DNA from: a virus
Length of the DNA stretch: 54,287 bases
Reading direction: 5' to 3' (one strand)
Virus record (IMG/VR): IMGVR_UViG_3300030117_006441
Location: 1-54,287 of that record
The notes beneath the pieces were generated by a model. The model saw only the letters and a program-made list of their open reading frames with translations, had not been told where the DNA came from and ran no database searches. This document shows positions 36,891 to 43,876 of the stretch, piece by piece (the stretch's first letter is position 1; each line of letters opens with the position of its first letter). The translations under genes and the position numbers were made by a program.

Positions 36891-37353
36891 TAGTACCTCC
36901 TTGTATTTGAATTGAATTACCATCATCATCTGTTTGTGCTATACCTACCATAGCCGATAGTGAAAATCTTCTTGCATAAGTAATAGTAGCTCCTACTGCT
37001 TGTGCATCTTGTTTACCACCAATAGGCATTTTTAACTTTGATTTAACCCATTGTCCTGATTCATGTAATAACATAGTAGTTACATAAAAGCTACCTTTAT
37101 CACACGTATCATTTCCTTGTATTACGGATAAACCATTTTTAGTTAATTGTGGAAAGCATGATTTAATTACAGTATCTAAATCAGCATAATCAGACTTGAA
37201 GAATGGATTAGTACTACTTTTCTTAGCACCTCTAATTTCAGATTGAGCTTTAGCTAACGCTGCAGCCAATTTGTCAATTTCAGGTGACATCCATTCGTTT
37301 TTTCTTCTATTTATAGGGTCAGAAGTCCCTTTGGGTTCTTGAATTGCTTCCAT
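36883..37353 (-). CDS. erf: ERF-family ssDNA-annealing recombinase (156 aa)
   Basis: LAAALAKAQSEIRGAKKSS then NPFFKSDYADLDTV, GLSVIQ, LHESGQWVKSKLKMP and QAVGATITYARRFSLSAMVGI...TDDDGNS match the ERF superfamily (P22 Erf core) in order. It anneals complementary single strands in recombination-dependent replication and pairs with the SSB encoded immediately downstream. At 156 aa it is essentially the core domain without the C-terminal region of P22 Erf. Confidence 0.9.
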   Translation of the reverse strand: MEAIQEPKGTSDPINRRKNEWMSPEIDKLAAALAKAQSEIRGAKKSSTNPFFKSDYADLDTVIKSCFPQLTKNGLSVIQGNDTCDKGSFYVTTMLLHESGQWVKSKLKMPIGGKQDAQAVGATITYARRFSLSAMVGIAQTDDDGNSIQIQGGTNG

Positions 37354-37419
37354 GAATCCTCCCTCTGTTTTGTGTTTTTATTATCCCTAGATGGGGGTTA
37401 TAATTTACATACTTTATTT

Positions 37420-38082
37420 CTATTTTCCAAGTATCATTGTAGGAAAGTTAAATGAGAATTTTTTATCATAAGGCTGGTTAGTTATTAACTTCCTAACAGC
37501 ATTACAAATAAAACTTCCACTCATATTACTACAATAACTTGTTGCCTTCATTGTACATGGTTCAGGATCAGAATCACCATCAGGATACCATGTTTTAAGG
37601 TAATTTTTTAATGTTGGCTTTGGTAAGACATATTGTTGGTAATGTTCAGCTCCCATACGACCATCAATAATTGCAAAAGGTTTAATTCTGCTTTTAGATA
37701 TATGAGTTACTGCATCTAATCTAGATTTCATACTATCAAAACCTAGTATAATTATATCATTATGCTGACTCATAGGTATATATTCATTGTCTTCTGGGAA
37801 TTTACCAAAATATTTATCGACTGTTTTCTTGTTTCCAGTGATATTTATTATATGATGATAGAGACAATCAACCTTATTTTTACCGACATCTTTTATGTTA
37901 TATTGACTTACACCTATATTTGGTTGCTCAACAACATCTCCATCGTATAAAGCAAAGTTTTCTGCTCCCATTCTTGCCAACTGCATGGCTGCAGAGCTAC
38001 CAATAGCCCCGCAACCAAGTATATGGTAAGAATAGTCATTCATATTACTAACAATATCACTGAATCTACTATTTTTGTCCAT
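37420..38082 (-). CDS. E1/ThiF-type ubiquitin-like activating enzyme (220 aa)
   Basis: A Rossmann nucleotide-binding loop GCGAIG (23-28) is followed by LYDGDVVEQPNIGVSQYN...GKNKVD (45-72), the D...N...Q...K pattern by which E1/ThiF/MoeB enzymes bind ATP and the Ubl tail, and by GFDSMKSR (D116). C176 and C184 are candidate thioester or zinc residues. It would adenylate the C-terminal Gly of the Ubl encoded at 40417. At 220 aa it is a minimal E1 without extra domains. The start overlaps the JAMM gene end by 14 bases. Confidence 0.85.
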   Translation of the reverse strand: MDKNSRFSDIVSNMNDYSYHILGCGAIGSSAAMQLARMGAENFALYDGDVVEQPNIGVSQYNIKDVGKNKVDCLYHHIINITGNKKTVDKYFGKFPEDNEYIPMSQHNDIIILGFDSMKSRLDAVTHISKSRIKPFAIIDGRMGAEHYQQYVLPKPTLKNYLKTWYPDGDSDPEPCTMKATSYCSNMSGSFICNAVRKLITNQPYDKKFSFNFPTMILGK

Positions 38083-39025
38083 GTATCCCTCCTGTTAAAT
38101 AACTTTCATTCCAGCTTTGTTCATCAGCATAATCCATATAAGGATCTAACTCTTCATAACCAGGATCACAAATGATTAAATCCCATGCATGTATTTCTAA
38201 TAAGCTATCAAAATCACATTTTTCTATTAGTTCTACAGACAATGGCATTTTAGCATTTTCTAATCTTCTGTTTACATCCTTTATTTTATTAGCATATTTT
38301 TCATAGTTAAATTCACCAGCTATAAATGAAGAATTTATACTATCTACTTTTTCTAATAATTGAATCCATGCTGTTCTTATTATATTTCTTTCACTATGCT
38401 CATTAAGATTTGCATTGAATAAAGTAGTTTGATCTGTTCCAGGAATAACAGTTCCACTTGTTACTCCCTTATTAGTCCATTTACTCCAACTACTACCAGA
38501 ATTATACCAATTAGTAGCTGGTTTAGTACAGAATTTTTCTACTTCATCATTAATTTTCTTAGGTATCTTAAATTCTTTATTATCATTTAAGATATTAAGT
38601 TCAACATCTTTATGCATTACAAAAGGTTTCCATACTGATACTCTACATTTATATTCTTCTTTTACATTAACTACTAAAGCAAAACTTAAGTCGCCATCTT
38701 CATATTCATCTATAGTATTTGTATCAGTACCACTCCAGAAAGCATCCATTTTAGCATGAGAATGCCACCAACAAAAGCGAATGTTCTTTTTCTTATACTT
38801 CATAGCCATTTTACTGTAATATGCTGCTAATTCAGTTTTATCTAATTCGCATAATGCTGGAGATACTTCTTGTTTCATTATTACTGGATCTGTAATTTGC
38901 CAGTCACCATCCTCATCTTGAATAGTTACTGCCATACCACCTATTTCTGTGCTCCATTTATTTGAAGCACATCTGGCATAATTAATTATCTTATCCCAAT
39001 CCTTCTTTTCTATAAATACTTCCAT
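38069..39025 (-). CDS. JAB/JAMM metalloprotease (318 aa)
   Basis: The complete JAMM zinc motif is present: E27 (TEIGGM) and H88-S-H90-x7-S98-x2-D101 (WWHSHAKMDAFWSGTD). The JAB domain occupies about residues 1-150. The C-terminal about 170 residues are unassigned and include Trp/Gly-rich NWYNSGSSWSKWTNKG. JAMM enzymes remove Ubls from targets or trim their C-termini. Here the likely substrate is the GGC-ended Ubl of the same operon, which needs loss of the final Cys to expose GG. Confidence 0.9.
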   Translation of the reverse strand: MEVFIEKKDWDKIINYARCASNKWSTEIGGMAVTIQDEDGDWQITDPVIMKQEVSPALCELDKTELAAYYSKMAMKYKKKNIRFCWWHSHAKMDAFWSGTDTNTIDEYEDGDLSFALVVNVKEEYKCRVSVWKPFVMHKDVELNILNDNKEFKIPKKINDEVEKFCTKPATNWYNSGSSWSKWTNKGVTSGTVIPGTDQTTLFNANLNEHSERNIIRTAWIQLLEKVDSINSSFIAGEFNYEKYANKIKDVNRRLENAKMPLSVELIEKCDFDSLLEIHAWDLIICDPGYEELDPYMDYADEQSWNESYLTGGIHGQK

Positions 39026-40329
39026 TATTGATTCCTCCTATTATTTACTAGATTTAATGTTAATGCTTCCAGAGCTTCTCTTTCAGCGTTTGTTGTTGTA
39101 GGTGAAACTTCTACAGGTTCATCTTTATATATCACTACAGCAGCTTTATACGATGGACATTCATCTTTTACAGTACAATATGCAGAACAATAAGATTCTT
39201 CTGTAACATTTATCCCATCTTCAGCCTGATCTTGAACAATATGACCATATCCACAATTAGAAGGTGTCATTTTAGCATTTATATTGTAATATTCATCATT
39301 GCCTTCTAAGAAATTAGGCTGTCCAAAGTAAGATCTATTAATTTGATTAAGTGGGCCTGTTTGAGTGTCATAATGTGTCATCAATCTATTTATAAATACT
39401 TTTAATGATATAAAATCTAAAGCTCTTACGCAAGAATGAAATTCTTGATTCATAGCTCCTACACATACATATCTAAAAGCATCGTTAAATATATTATTAT
39501 AATTATATGAATATCCATTACCACTTATAAATGGATGTTGCAATCCTTGATAACTACCATACCATCTGCCACCTATAGCATAAAACCAGTTTTTAGTACT
39601 GTTACCATTGGCTACTCTAATACTATTTGGTATTCTATTTACATCAAGTTTTGCAGATATTAGACAATTAATTATTTTTACTAATGATATTCTTATAACT
39701 ATGTAGCCTTCTCCAGGTAAATTAATTTCTGCTATATTATCTGGATTTTCGTAATGCCTATAGTTAATTTTTACATCATTATAATTATATATTATATCTA
39801 ATAAATAATTAGTAACAACTCCTTCAGTTTCTATTGGACTTATTCTTAAACCAAAAGCACCGTCAGACATTTCATATTGCCTATACAAATGAGCTTTTAT
39901 TACTTCCCATGACTCAATTACATCATCAGTATTATCTTGCATTATGAGCCCTTGTTGCCTAAAGCTACTTAATATGTCTTCAATATTTGCTAATTCAGTC
40001 GACATATTTCTTAATCTCCAATTAGCATTATCTTTAACTCTTTGTACAACTTTTCCTAATGAATTTGCTTTCTTATGCATTTCACCTTGATGCCATAATA
40101 TATCTTTTATAGTATCATAAGCTCCTGGTTTCCAATAAAACTTTTTAGTAATACCAAGAGGTTTAGTAGGTGCATGTAAATTGTAAGACCTTACTACATG
40201 ATTTTCACCTTGTACGTATCTAGTATTAAATTCATCAATTAATTCTAATACTTCAGCTTGAGGTCCTAATTGAATATTTTCTATTAAGCTTGTCAAGTCT
40301 GGATTTAATTCAAATAAGTTTGTTTGCAT
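39025..40329 (-). CDS. possible E2-like protein with C-terminal Cys cluster (434 aa)
   Basis: Lies between Ubl and JAMM genes; its stop overlaps the JAMM start. Residues 250-320 contain GGRWYGSYQGLQHPFISGNG (H265-P266), then C289 in YVCVG, and helices to NRLMTHYD. This resembles the HP(H/N)...C-x-G layout of prokaryotic E2/UBC-like proteins from Ubl operons. The C-terminus has C359, C381, C385 and C391 (CSAYC...C), a probable metal or Fe-S site. The N-terminal 250 residues are unassigned. The E2 reading is inference; it could be an E3-like, adaptor or unrelated metal protein. Confidence 0.45.
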   Translation of the reverse strand: MQTNLFELNPDLTSLIENIQLGPQAEVLELIDEFNTRYVQGENHVVRSYNLHAPTKPLGITKKFYWKPGAYDTIKDILWHQGEMHKKANSLGKVVQRVKDNANWRLRNMSTELANIEDILSSFRQQGLIMQDNTDDVIESWEVIKAHLYRQYEMSDGAFGLRISPIETEGVVTNYLLDIIYNYNDVKINYRHYENPDNIAEINLPGEGYIVIRISLVKIINCLISAKLDVNRIPNSIRVANGNSTKNWFYAIGGRWYGSYQGLQHPFISGNGYSYNYNNIFNDAFRYVCVGAMNQEFHSCVRALDFISLKVFINRLMTHYDTQTGPLNQINRSYFGQPNFLEGNDEYYNINAKMTPSNCGYGHIVQDQAEDGINVTEESYCSAYCTVKDECPSYKAAVVIYKDEPVEVSPTTTNAEREALEALTLNLVNNRRNQ

Positions 40330-40354
40330 TGTATCTCTCCTATATTGTAAGAAA

Positions 40355-40395
40355 GGGGACAGTAAGTGGATTGTAAGTGTGAGTAGACTATCCCC
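40355..40395 (-). promoter_or_regulatory. hairpin upstream of the E2-like gene
   Basis: GGGGA-c-AGT (40355-40363) pairs with ACT-a-TCCCC (40387-40395), a 9-bp stem with one mismatch closing a 23-base loop. It lies in the gap between the Ubl stop and the next ATG. It may be an attenuator that lowers expression of downstream genes relative to the Ubl, or a processing site. Confidence 0.45.
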
Positions 40396-40416
40396 CTCCT
40401 CTGTGTTTACACTAAA

Positions 40417-40629
40417 CTAGCAACCGCCAGATTTATTATTCTGAACAGCTGCCACTACGGAACCATCTGTAAGTTCATGAGTATCCGCCACATTAGTACC
40501 ATTTACTGCAATATCAGCACCAGGGCTAATATCTAATTCAGCTCTCAATTGAGCTACAGTTAATGAAGTGACTTCTTTATCTACAAATCCACCACCCGCT
40601 AACCATCTTATCGTTCTAGTTGTTGCCAT
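40417..40629 (-). CDS. ubiquitin-like modifier ending in GGC (70 aa)
   Basis: A 70-aa protein with a beta-grasp pattern: an N-terminal hairpin (TIRWLAGGGFVDKEV), a helix (LTVAQLRAELDI) and ADIAVNGTNVADTHELTDGSVVAAV, which reads like ThiS/MoaD ('VNG...L.DGD.V'). It ends KSGGC, so removal of one residue would expose the Gly-Gly used for adenylation. Strong RBS (AAGGAGG). It is the first gene of the cassette in the direction of transcription, followed by E2-like, JAMM and E1 genes. It may be a protein tag or a sulphur carrier. Confidence 0.8.
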   Translation of the reverse strand: MATTRTIRWLAGGGFVDKEVTSLTVAQLRAELDISPGADIAVNGTNVADTHELTDGSVVAAVQNNKSGGC

Positions 40630-40657
40630 ATTTGGCCTCCTTTTCCTGTTTAGTTAA

Positions 40658-40813
40658 CTATTTCCAACTATTTAGCTTATCAACATAGCAATCTTCTGCT
40701 ATTTCAGCTAATTTTTCTATTTCTAGATTATTACTCTTAGTATCTTTAAATTTCATAGTATATTCTTTAATGTTACCAGTTTTATCTAATCTAATTACTT
40801 TTACTTTTAACAT
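40658..40813 (-). CDS. small protein of unknown function (51 aa)
   Basis: A 51-aa protein (MLKVKVIRLDKTGNIKEYTM...) whose ATG overlaps the end of the 175-aa gene by 7 bases. A beta hairpin followed by a helix (LEIEKLAEIAEDCYVDKL) is likely. Its place just upstream of the Ubl gene may or may not tie it to that cassette. Confidence 0.6.
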   Translation of the reverse strand: MLKVKVIRLDKTGNIKEYTMKFKDTKSNNLEIEKLAEIAEDCYVDKLNSWK

Positions 40814-41334
40814 ATTTCAAAGCCTCCTGATTCTTTGCAAAATTCAGCAAATCTTCTGACATTATCAGTATTAAAAGGATAACTTGACTTATAATTAATA
40901 TCTTTATCATCACTTTTTTCTGCTTCTTTTCTTTTTATTTCAAAATGATTTGCATATTTATCAGTTTCACCAGATTCTATCTTTTTAAACAATATATCGG
41001 CTATTTTCATTGCTTTAGTTTTAGTAATAACTCTACCATCATTATAATGACCAGCTGTTATATCATCTTTGTCAAGAACATCTATGCATTCATTACATAC
41101 ATAGTCCCACAATGGGCGCCACCACCATACATTATTACGAAAATATATACCAGGGTTATCATCATGATGCTTTTCCATTTGTTCCCAATATTTTTTGCGA
41201 TCATTTTTATTTAGATTGTCTTGCATTGACCATCTTTCTGCAAAATCATCAATTGACTCTATCATACCATAAACTGTAGTATCATCGAGCTCAACATTTA
41301 CTTTAGGTTTTATCCCATGTACATCAAATCCCAT
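40807..41334 (-). CDS. phage protein of the 'FRNNVWWWRPLW' type (175 aa)
   Basis: The segment GIYFRNNVWWWRPLWDYVC (about residues 73-91), after MGFDVHGIKP, is a motif I recognise from conserved hypothetical proteins of marine phages; no function is known to me. Single cysteines at 91, 94 (CNEC) and near the C-terminus may bind metal. The start overlaps the upstream stop (TAATG). Confidence 0.65.
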   Translation of the reverse strand: MGFDVHGIKPKVNVELDDTTVYGMIESIDDFAERWSMQDNLNKNDRKKYWEQMEKHHDDNPGIYFRNNVWWWRPLWDYVCNECIDVLDKDDITAGHYNDGRVITKTKAMKIADILFKKIESGETDKYANHFEIKRKEAEKSDDKDINYKSSYPFNTDNVRRFAEFCKESGGFEIC

Positions 41335-41468
41335 TATTTACCTCCTTTTAGCCTAGCTTGGCGTTTTCTACGATCATTAAAGTGTTTTAATAAATACGTA
41401 GGTATATTATATTTATTCATATCATTAATAGCATGATATTTAGTTCTCTGAGTTCCGTTTATATTCAT
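41334..41468 (-). CDS. small basic protein (44 aa)
   Basis: A 44-aa protein ending RRKRQARLKGGK, with GGAG upstream of the ATG at 41468. The start lies within the end of the 62-aa gene; the stop overlaps the next start (TAATG). Possibly nucleic-acid binding. Confidence 0.5.
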   Translation of the reverse strand: MNINGTQRTKYHAINDMNKYNIPTYLLKHFNDRRKRQARLKGGK

Positions 41469-41628
41469 CTTTATCTCCACTTAAGTTATCATTGTCTCGT
41501 AAAACAGGTTCTATCCTGTCCATAAGTTTTTTACCCAATTTATCTTGCCTATTTTGTATTGCTATATAAGTGTAAACATCTCTTAATAATTGCAATATAT
41601 CTCTTACATTCCTAAAATGTATACCCAT
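41440..41628 (-). CDS. small helical protein (62 aa)
   Basis: A 62-aa protein (MGIHFRNVRDILQLLRDVYTY...) with AGGAGA upstream. Helical and charged. It directly follows the structured non-coding segment 41663-41890 in the direction of transcription. Function not recognised. Confidence 0.6.
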   Translation of the reverse strand: MGIHFRNVRDILQLLRDVYTYIAIQNRQDKLGKKLMDRIEPVLRDNDNLSGDKDEYKRNSEN

Positions 41629-41662
41629 TATTAATCTCCTTAGTTAGTTTATTGTAAATTTA

Positions 41663-41890
41663 TTAGAGAACTACGAACATACGAGTAAACGTATATCCTA
41701 CATACCGCTCCAACCTGGTGATCACCGCGTTTTTCAAGTTGGCGTTAATCATTAGATACATATGATTAGTTCTCTAAATCTTTGGGGCGAACCATCTGTT
41801 ATTTTCGAGGTGTATTAAGTGATCAGGCATGTCGTCCCCCGACCATATCGATATATTGTCAACATTGCTCACCAGCATGTATCGAAAATA
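41663..41890 (-). ncRNA. structured non-coding RNA: cloverleaf plus second closed fold
   Basis: This 280-base gap has no good gene. Bases 41663-41673 pair perfectly with 41767-41777 (11 bp) and enclose three perfect or near-perfect hairpins: 41679-41694 (5 bp), 41710-41742 (8 bp, one mismatch on the + strand that is a G-U pair in minus-strand RNA) and 41748-41766 (5 bp, abutting the closing stem), a four-way junction. A second fold closes with 41800-41808/41882-41890 (9 bp) and holds GTCG-TCCCC-CGAC and GGTG/CACC. Not a tRNA: there is no T loop. Minus strand is assumed from flanking genes. Confidence 0.55.
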
Positions 41891-41918
41891 TCTAGGTCAT
41901 CACCCTTGCACGTTGAGC

Positions 41919-42551
41919 TTAAGTCTTACAATTATCTTCAAATTCAGATAAATCCTTATCACCACCTTCAATTTTACCAGTAAGAGCATCTCTGTATATA
42001 TGATTATTATTATTATCAACAGTTTTACCATATTTTACATGAGTTGTAGCAAAATCAAGATTTATATTTCTAGAAGACATAGATTCTATCTTATCAAATG
42101 CTGACATCATAATATCTCTATATGATTCACATTTTTCACAACCATCTGGTCCATGTTCTCCTGCATGCCATAGAATATCCATATGTGACATTATATTTTC
42201 ATATCTTTTATCACTATTACTATATTTCTTAACTTCTATCACATTTTTATTTTTAAGTTGTGCGATTTCGTCCAACTTCATTAAATATTTTTTGTAATCA
42301 TCTCTTGATGTATCTACAGCTATACTGATTTGATGCTTAAGATCTTCTATCATTTGATTTTTAATCTTTAATTTAGCTTTTAAAGTATACAAATCTTGAC
42401 CAAGTGATAGTATTTCTTCTTCTTTTTCTATCATTTCATCATCTTTTTGCATATCAGCTTCCATTGCATCTCTCATCCACTTATCTTTTAATACTTTATA
42501 AGCTTCTGATATATCTTTATCATCTTTCTTATCTTTGTATTGATCTTCCAT
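41919..42551 (-). CDS. coiled-coil protein (210 aa)
   Basis: A 210-aa acidic, Lys/Asp/Glu-rich protein. Residues about 35-110 form a long coiled coil (ILSLGQDLYTLKAKLKIKNQM...). Around residues 130-145 it has MDILWHAGEHGPDGCEKCESY with C-x2-C and His residues, perhaps a zinc site. Good RBS (GGGAGA). Function not recognised. Confidence 0.6.
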   Translation of the reverse strand: MEDQYKDKKDDKDISEAYKVLKDKWMRDAMEADMQKDDEMIEKEEEILSLGQDLYTLKAKLKIKNQMIEDLKHQISIAVDTSRDDYKKYLMKLDEIAQLKNKNVIEVKKYSNSDKRYENIMSHMDILWHAGEHGPDGCEKCESYRDIMMSAFDKIESMSSRNINLDFATTHVKYGKTVDNNNNHIYRDALTGKIEGGDKDLSEFEDNCKT

Positions 42552-42591
42552 TTTATTCTCCCTTAATTAGTTTAGTGTGTATTAACAAATA

Positions 42592-42717
42592 TTATCTATA
42601 ATTTGTTTCTATAAGCTCATTTCTAAGATATTCCGCAAATTTCTTAGTATCTTCAAGATCTTTTTCTAACTTCTTTATTTTTTTCTTTAATCTTACTAGT
42701 ACTATTTTATCGTGCAT
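42592..42717 (-). CDS. small coiled-coil protein (41 aa)
   Basis: A 41-aa helical protein (VRLKKKIKKLEKDLEDTKKFA) with AAGGAGG upstream of the ATG at 42717. First coding gene after the structured tract and tRNA in the direction of transcription. Function not recognised. Confidence 0.6.
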   Translation of the reverse strand: MHDKIVLVRLKKKIKKLEKDLEDTKKFAEYLRNELIETNYR

Positions 42718-42745
42718 TGTATTCCTCCTTAATTATTTTAATATA

Positions 42746-43320
42746 TGTAGGCATACATCTTCCAGAAATGACGTTAGGTTTGTTATCTATATCAACAGGT
42801 GCCCCCGTATCAATATTTTAGATCAACTTGTGGTTGAAGACAAGCGGCGACCAAGCTACTAAATGCATCCCTACACATAATTTTATAGTATCATGATGGA
42901 TCTAAGCTCATACTCTTGTCCATCTCTACATTATGAGAGAAACCCAATTAGGGCCTTGTAGTGATACTAATTCTTTAGTATGGTAGCATAGATATAAATA
43001 TCCACGGGTTCATGATTCCCATTATACACCACCATACTGGTCGCGAGTAGAGCAATAGCTCATCGAAAAGTATAGGATATAAATATTGTACAGTCTCCAT
43101 TTAAGCAGCAAGCTGCCCCTAATTGACGAAGTTAGGTAGTAAGAGTCACTTTTAGACCACTACGCAAGCGTATTATAATATCTATATCCTAATTATAAAA
43201 TTATAAGTATAAGGCCTCGGTATCATTCATCTAACTATCTATCTGTTACAAAGCCGCTAAGCTACGGGACTGTGCACTAAGTCCTAGATTGCTAGGGAGT
43301 TTCAACTGTACCTTATACTT
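42746..43320 (-). ncRNA. long structured non-coding tract beside the tRNA
   Basis: About 600 bases without a gene. Successive closed folds can be read: 42746-42875 (TGTAGG/CCTACA), 42886-42969 (8-bp TAGTATCA/TGATACTA), 42977-43038 (8-bp AGTATGGT/ACCATACT), 43073-43191 (15 bp, one mismatch) and 43205-43320 (perfect 10 bp AAGTATAAGG). Inner hairpins include GCAG-CAAG-CTGC (43105-43116), CCTAA/TTAGG (43118-43136) and TACG-CAAG-CGTA (43161-43172). On the minus strand both CAAG loops become CUUG tetraloops closed by G-C, favouring that strand. Size and tRNA adjacency recall large ornate phage RNAs (GOLLD/ROOL); identity is unproven. Confidence 0.5.
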
Positions 43321-43327
43321 AATGTTG

Positions 43328-43400
43328 TAGCGGAGGTTGGAATCGAACCAACAAACTTGTGGTTATGAGCCACACTAGGCTACCAAGCCTGCTCTCCGCA
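43328..43400 (-). tRNA. tRNA with CAU anticodon (Met or Ile-CAU type)
   Basis: On the minus strand: acceptor TGCGGAG / CTCCGCT (first pair T-T mismatched), D-arm AGGC-TTGGTA-GCCT, anticodon arm TGTGG-CTCATAA-CCACA, and T-arm GTTGG-TTCGATT-CCAAC. The unpaired 1-72 position resembles initiator tRNA, but the anticodon stem lacks the three G-C pairs of initiators, so elongator Met or a lysidine-modified Ile tRNA are the alternatives. CCA is not encoded (ACA follows). An 8-10 AGC start of the D arm is unusual. Confidence 0.9.
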
Positions 43401-43520
43401 ATTGATTGAAACTTACTTACATCAACGAATGCATTACCCGTTCTTTTATAGATATAATTAGAATAGTTGGGTTGATTCTATTACAGATGTTGTTTAGTGT
43501 AAGTTTATACTATATATAAA

Positions 43521-43583
43521 GGAAGCTACTGCACATACGGTATATATTATGACACATATGGAGTGCATATACAGTAGCATTCC
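43521..43583 (-). promoter_or_regulatory. long hairpin upstream of the tRNA
   Basis: GGAA-GCTACTG (43521-43531) pairs with CAGTAGC-a-TTCC (43572-43583) in an 11-bp stem with one bulge, with inner GCAC/GTGC pairs. It sits between the first early gene and the tRNA in the leftward transcript, and may guide processing of the tRNA 5' side. Confidence 0.45.
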
Positions 43584-43601
43584 CGTGAAACATTCCAGAA
43601 A

Positions 43602-43624
43602 ACTACAGATTATTCGTCTGTAGT
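43602..43624 (-). terminator. terminator-like hairpin at the end of the first early gene
   Basis: ACTACAGA (43602-43609) pairs with TCTGTAGT (43617-43624), an 8-bp stem with a 7-base loop that contains the stop codon of the 88-aa gene. In the leftward direction it is followed by a short T run (TTTTC), so it may be a weak intrinsic terminator that reduces read-through into the RNA tract. Confidence 0.45.
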
Positions 43625-43876
43625 CTTCTCGAAAGGTGATTCATACTCTTCATCTTCTTTCAAAGTTAGGTCAATATTAACACCAAACAATGTAGCTTCT
43701 TCTATAACATCTTTAATAGCAGCATCACGTTGTCTTTTAAGATCCATTTGACTTGCTATAGGCTGTCCTAGTATTCTATTCCAACCTCTTTTAGCAGGTG
43801 CATTCTCAATCTTAGGTGCAAACCTTTTAAATATTCCTTTTACTCTATTACGATATTCCATCTTTTCTTCTGTCAT
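43610..43876 (-). CDS. first early protein, unknown (88 aa)
   Basis: An 88-aa protein, the first leftward gene from the divergent control region, with AAAGGAGA RBS. Basic N-terminal half (RNRVKGIFKRFAPKIENAP, RGWNRILGQPI) and acidic C-terminus (LKEDEEYESPFEKTTDE). First-position early genes often encode host-takeover proteins; that is context only. Confidence 0.6.
   Translation of the reverse strand: MTEEKMEYRNRVKGIFKRFAPKIENAPAKRGWNRILGQPIASQMDLKRQRDAAIKDVIEEATLFGVNIDLTLKEDEEYESPFEKTTDE

Noticed and set aside
43205-43320. Second tRNA in the structured tract
   Set aside because: A TAGCTTAGCGGC segment on the minus strand looks like a D arm, but no T arm, anticodon stem or 7-bp acceptor can be completed.
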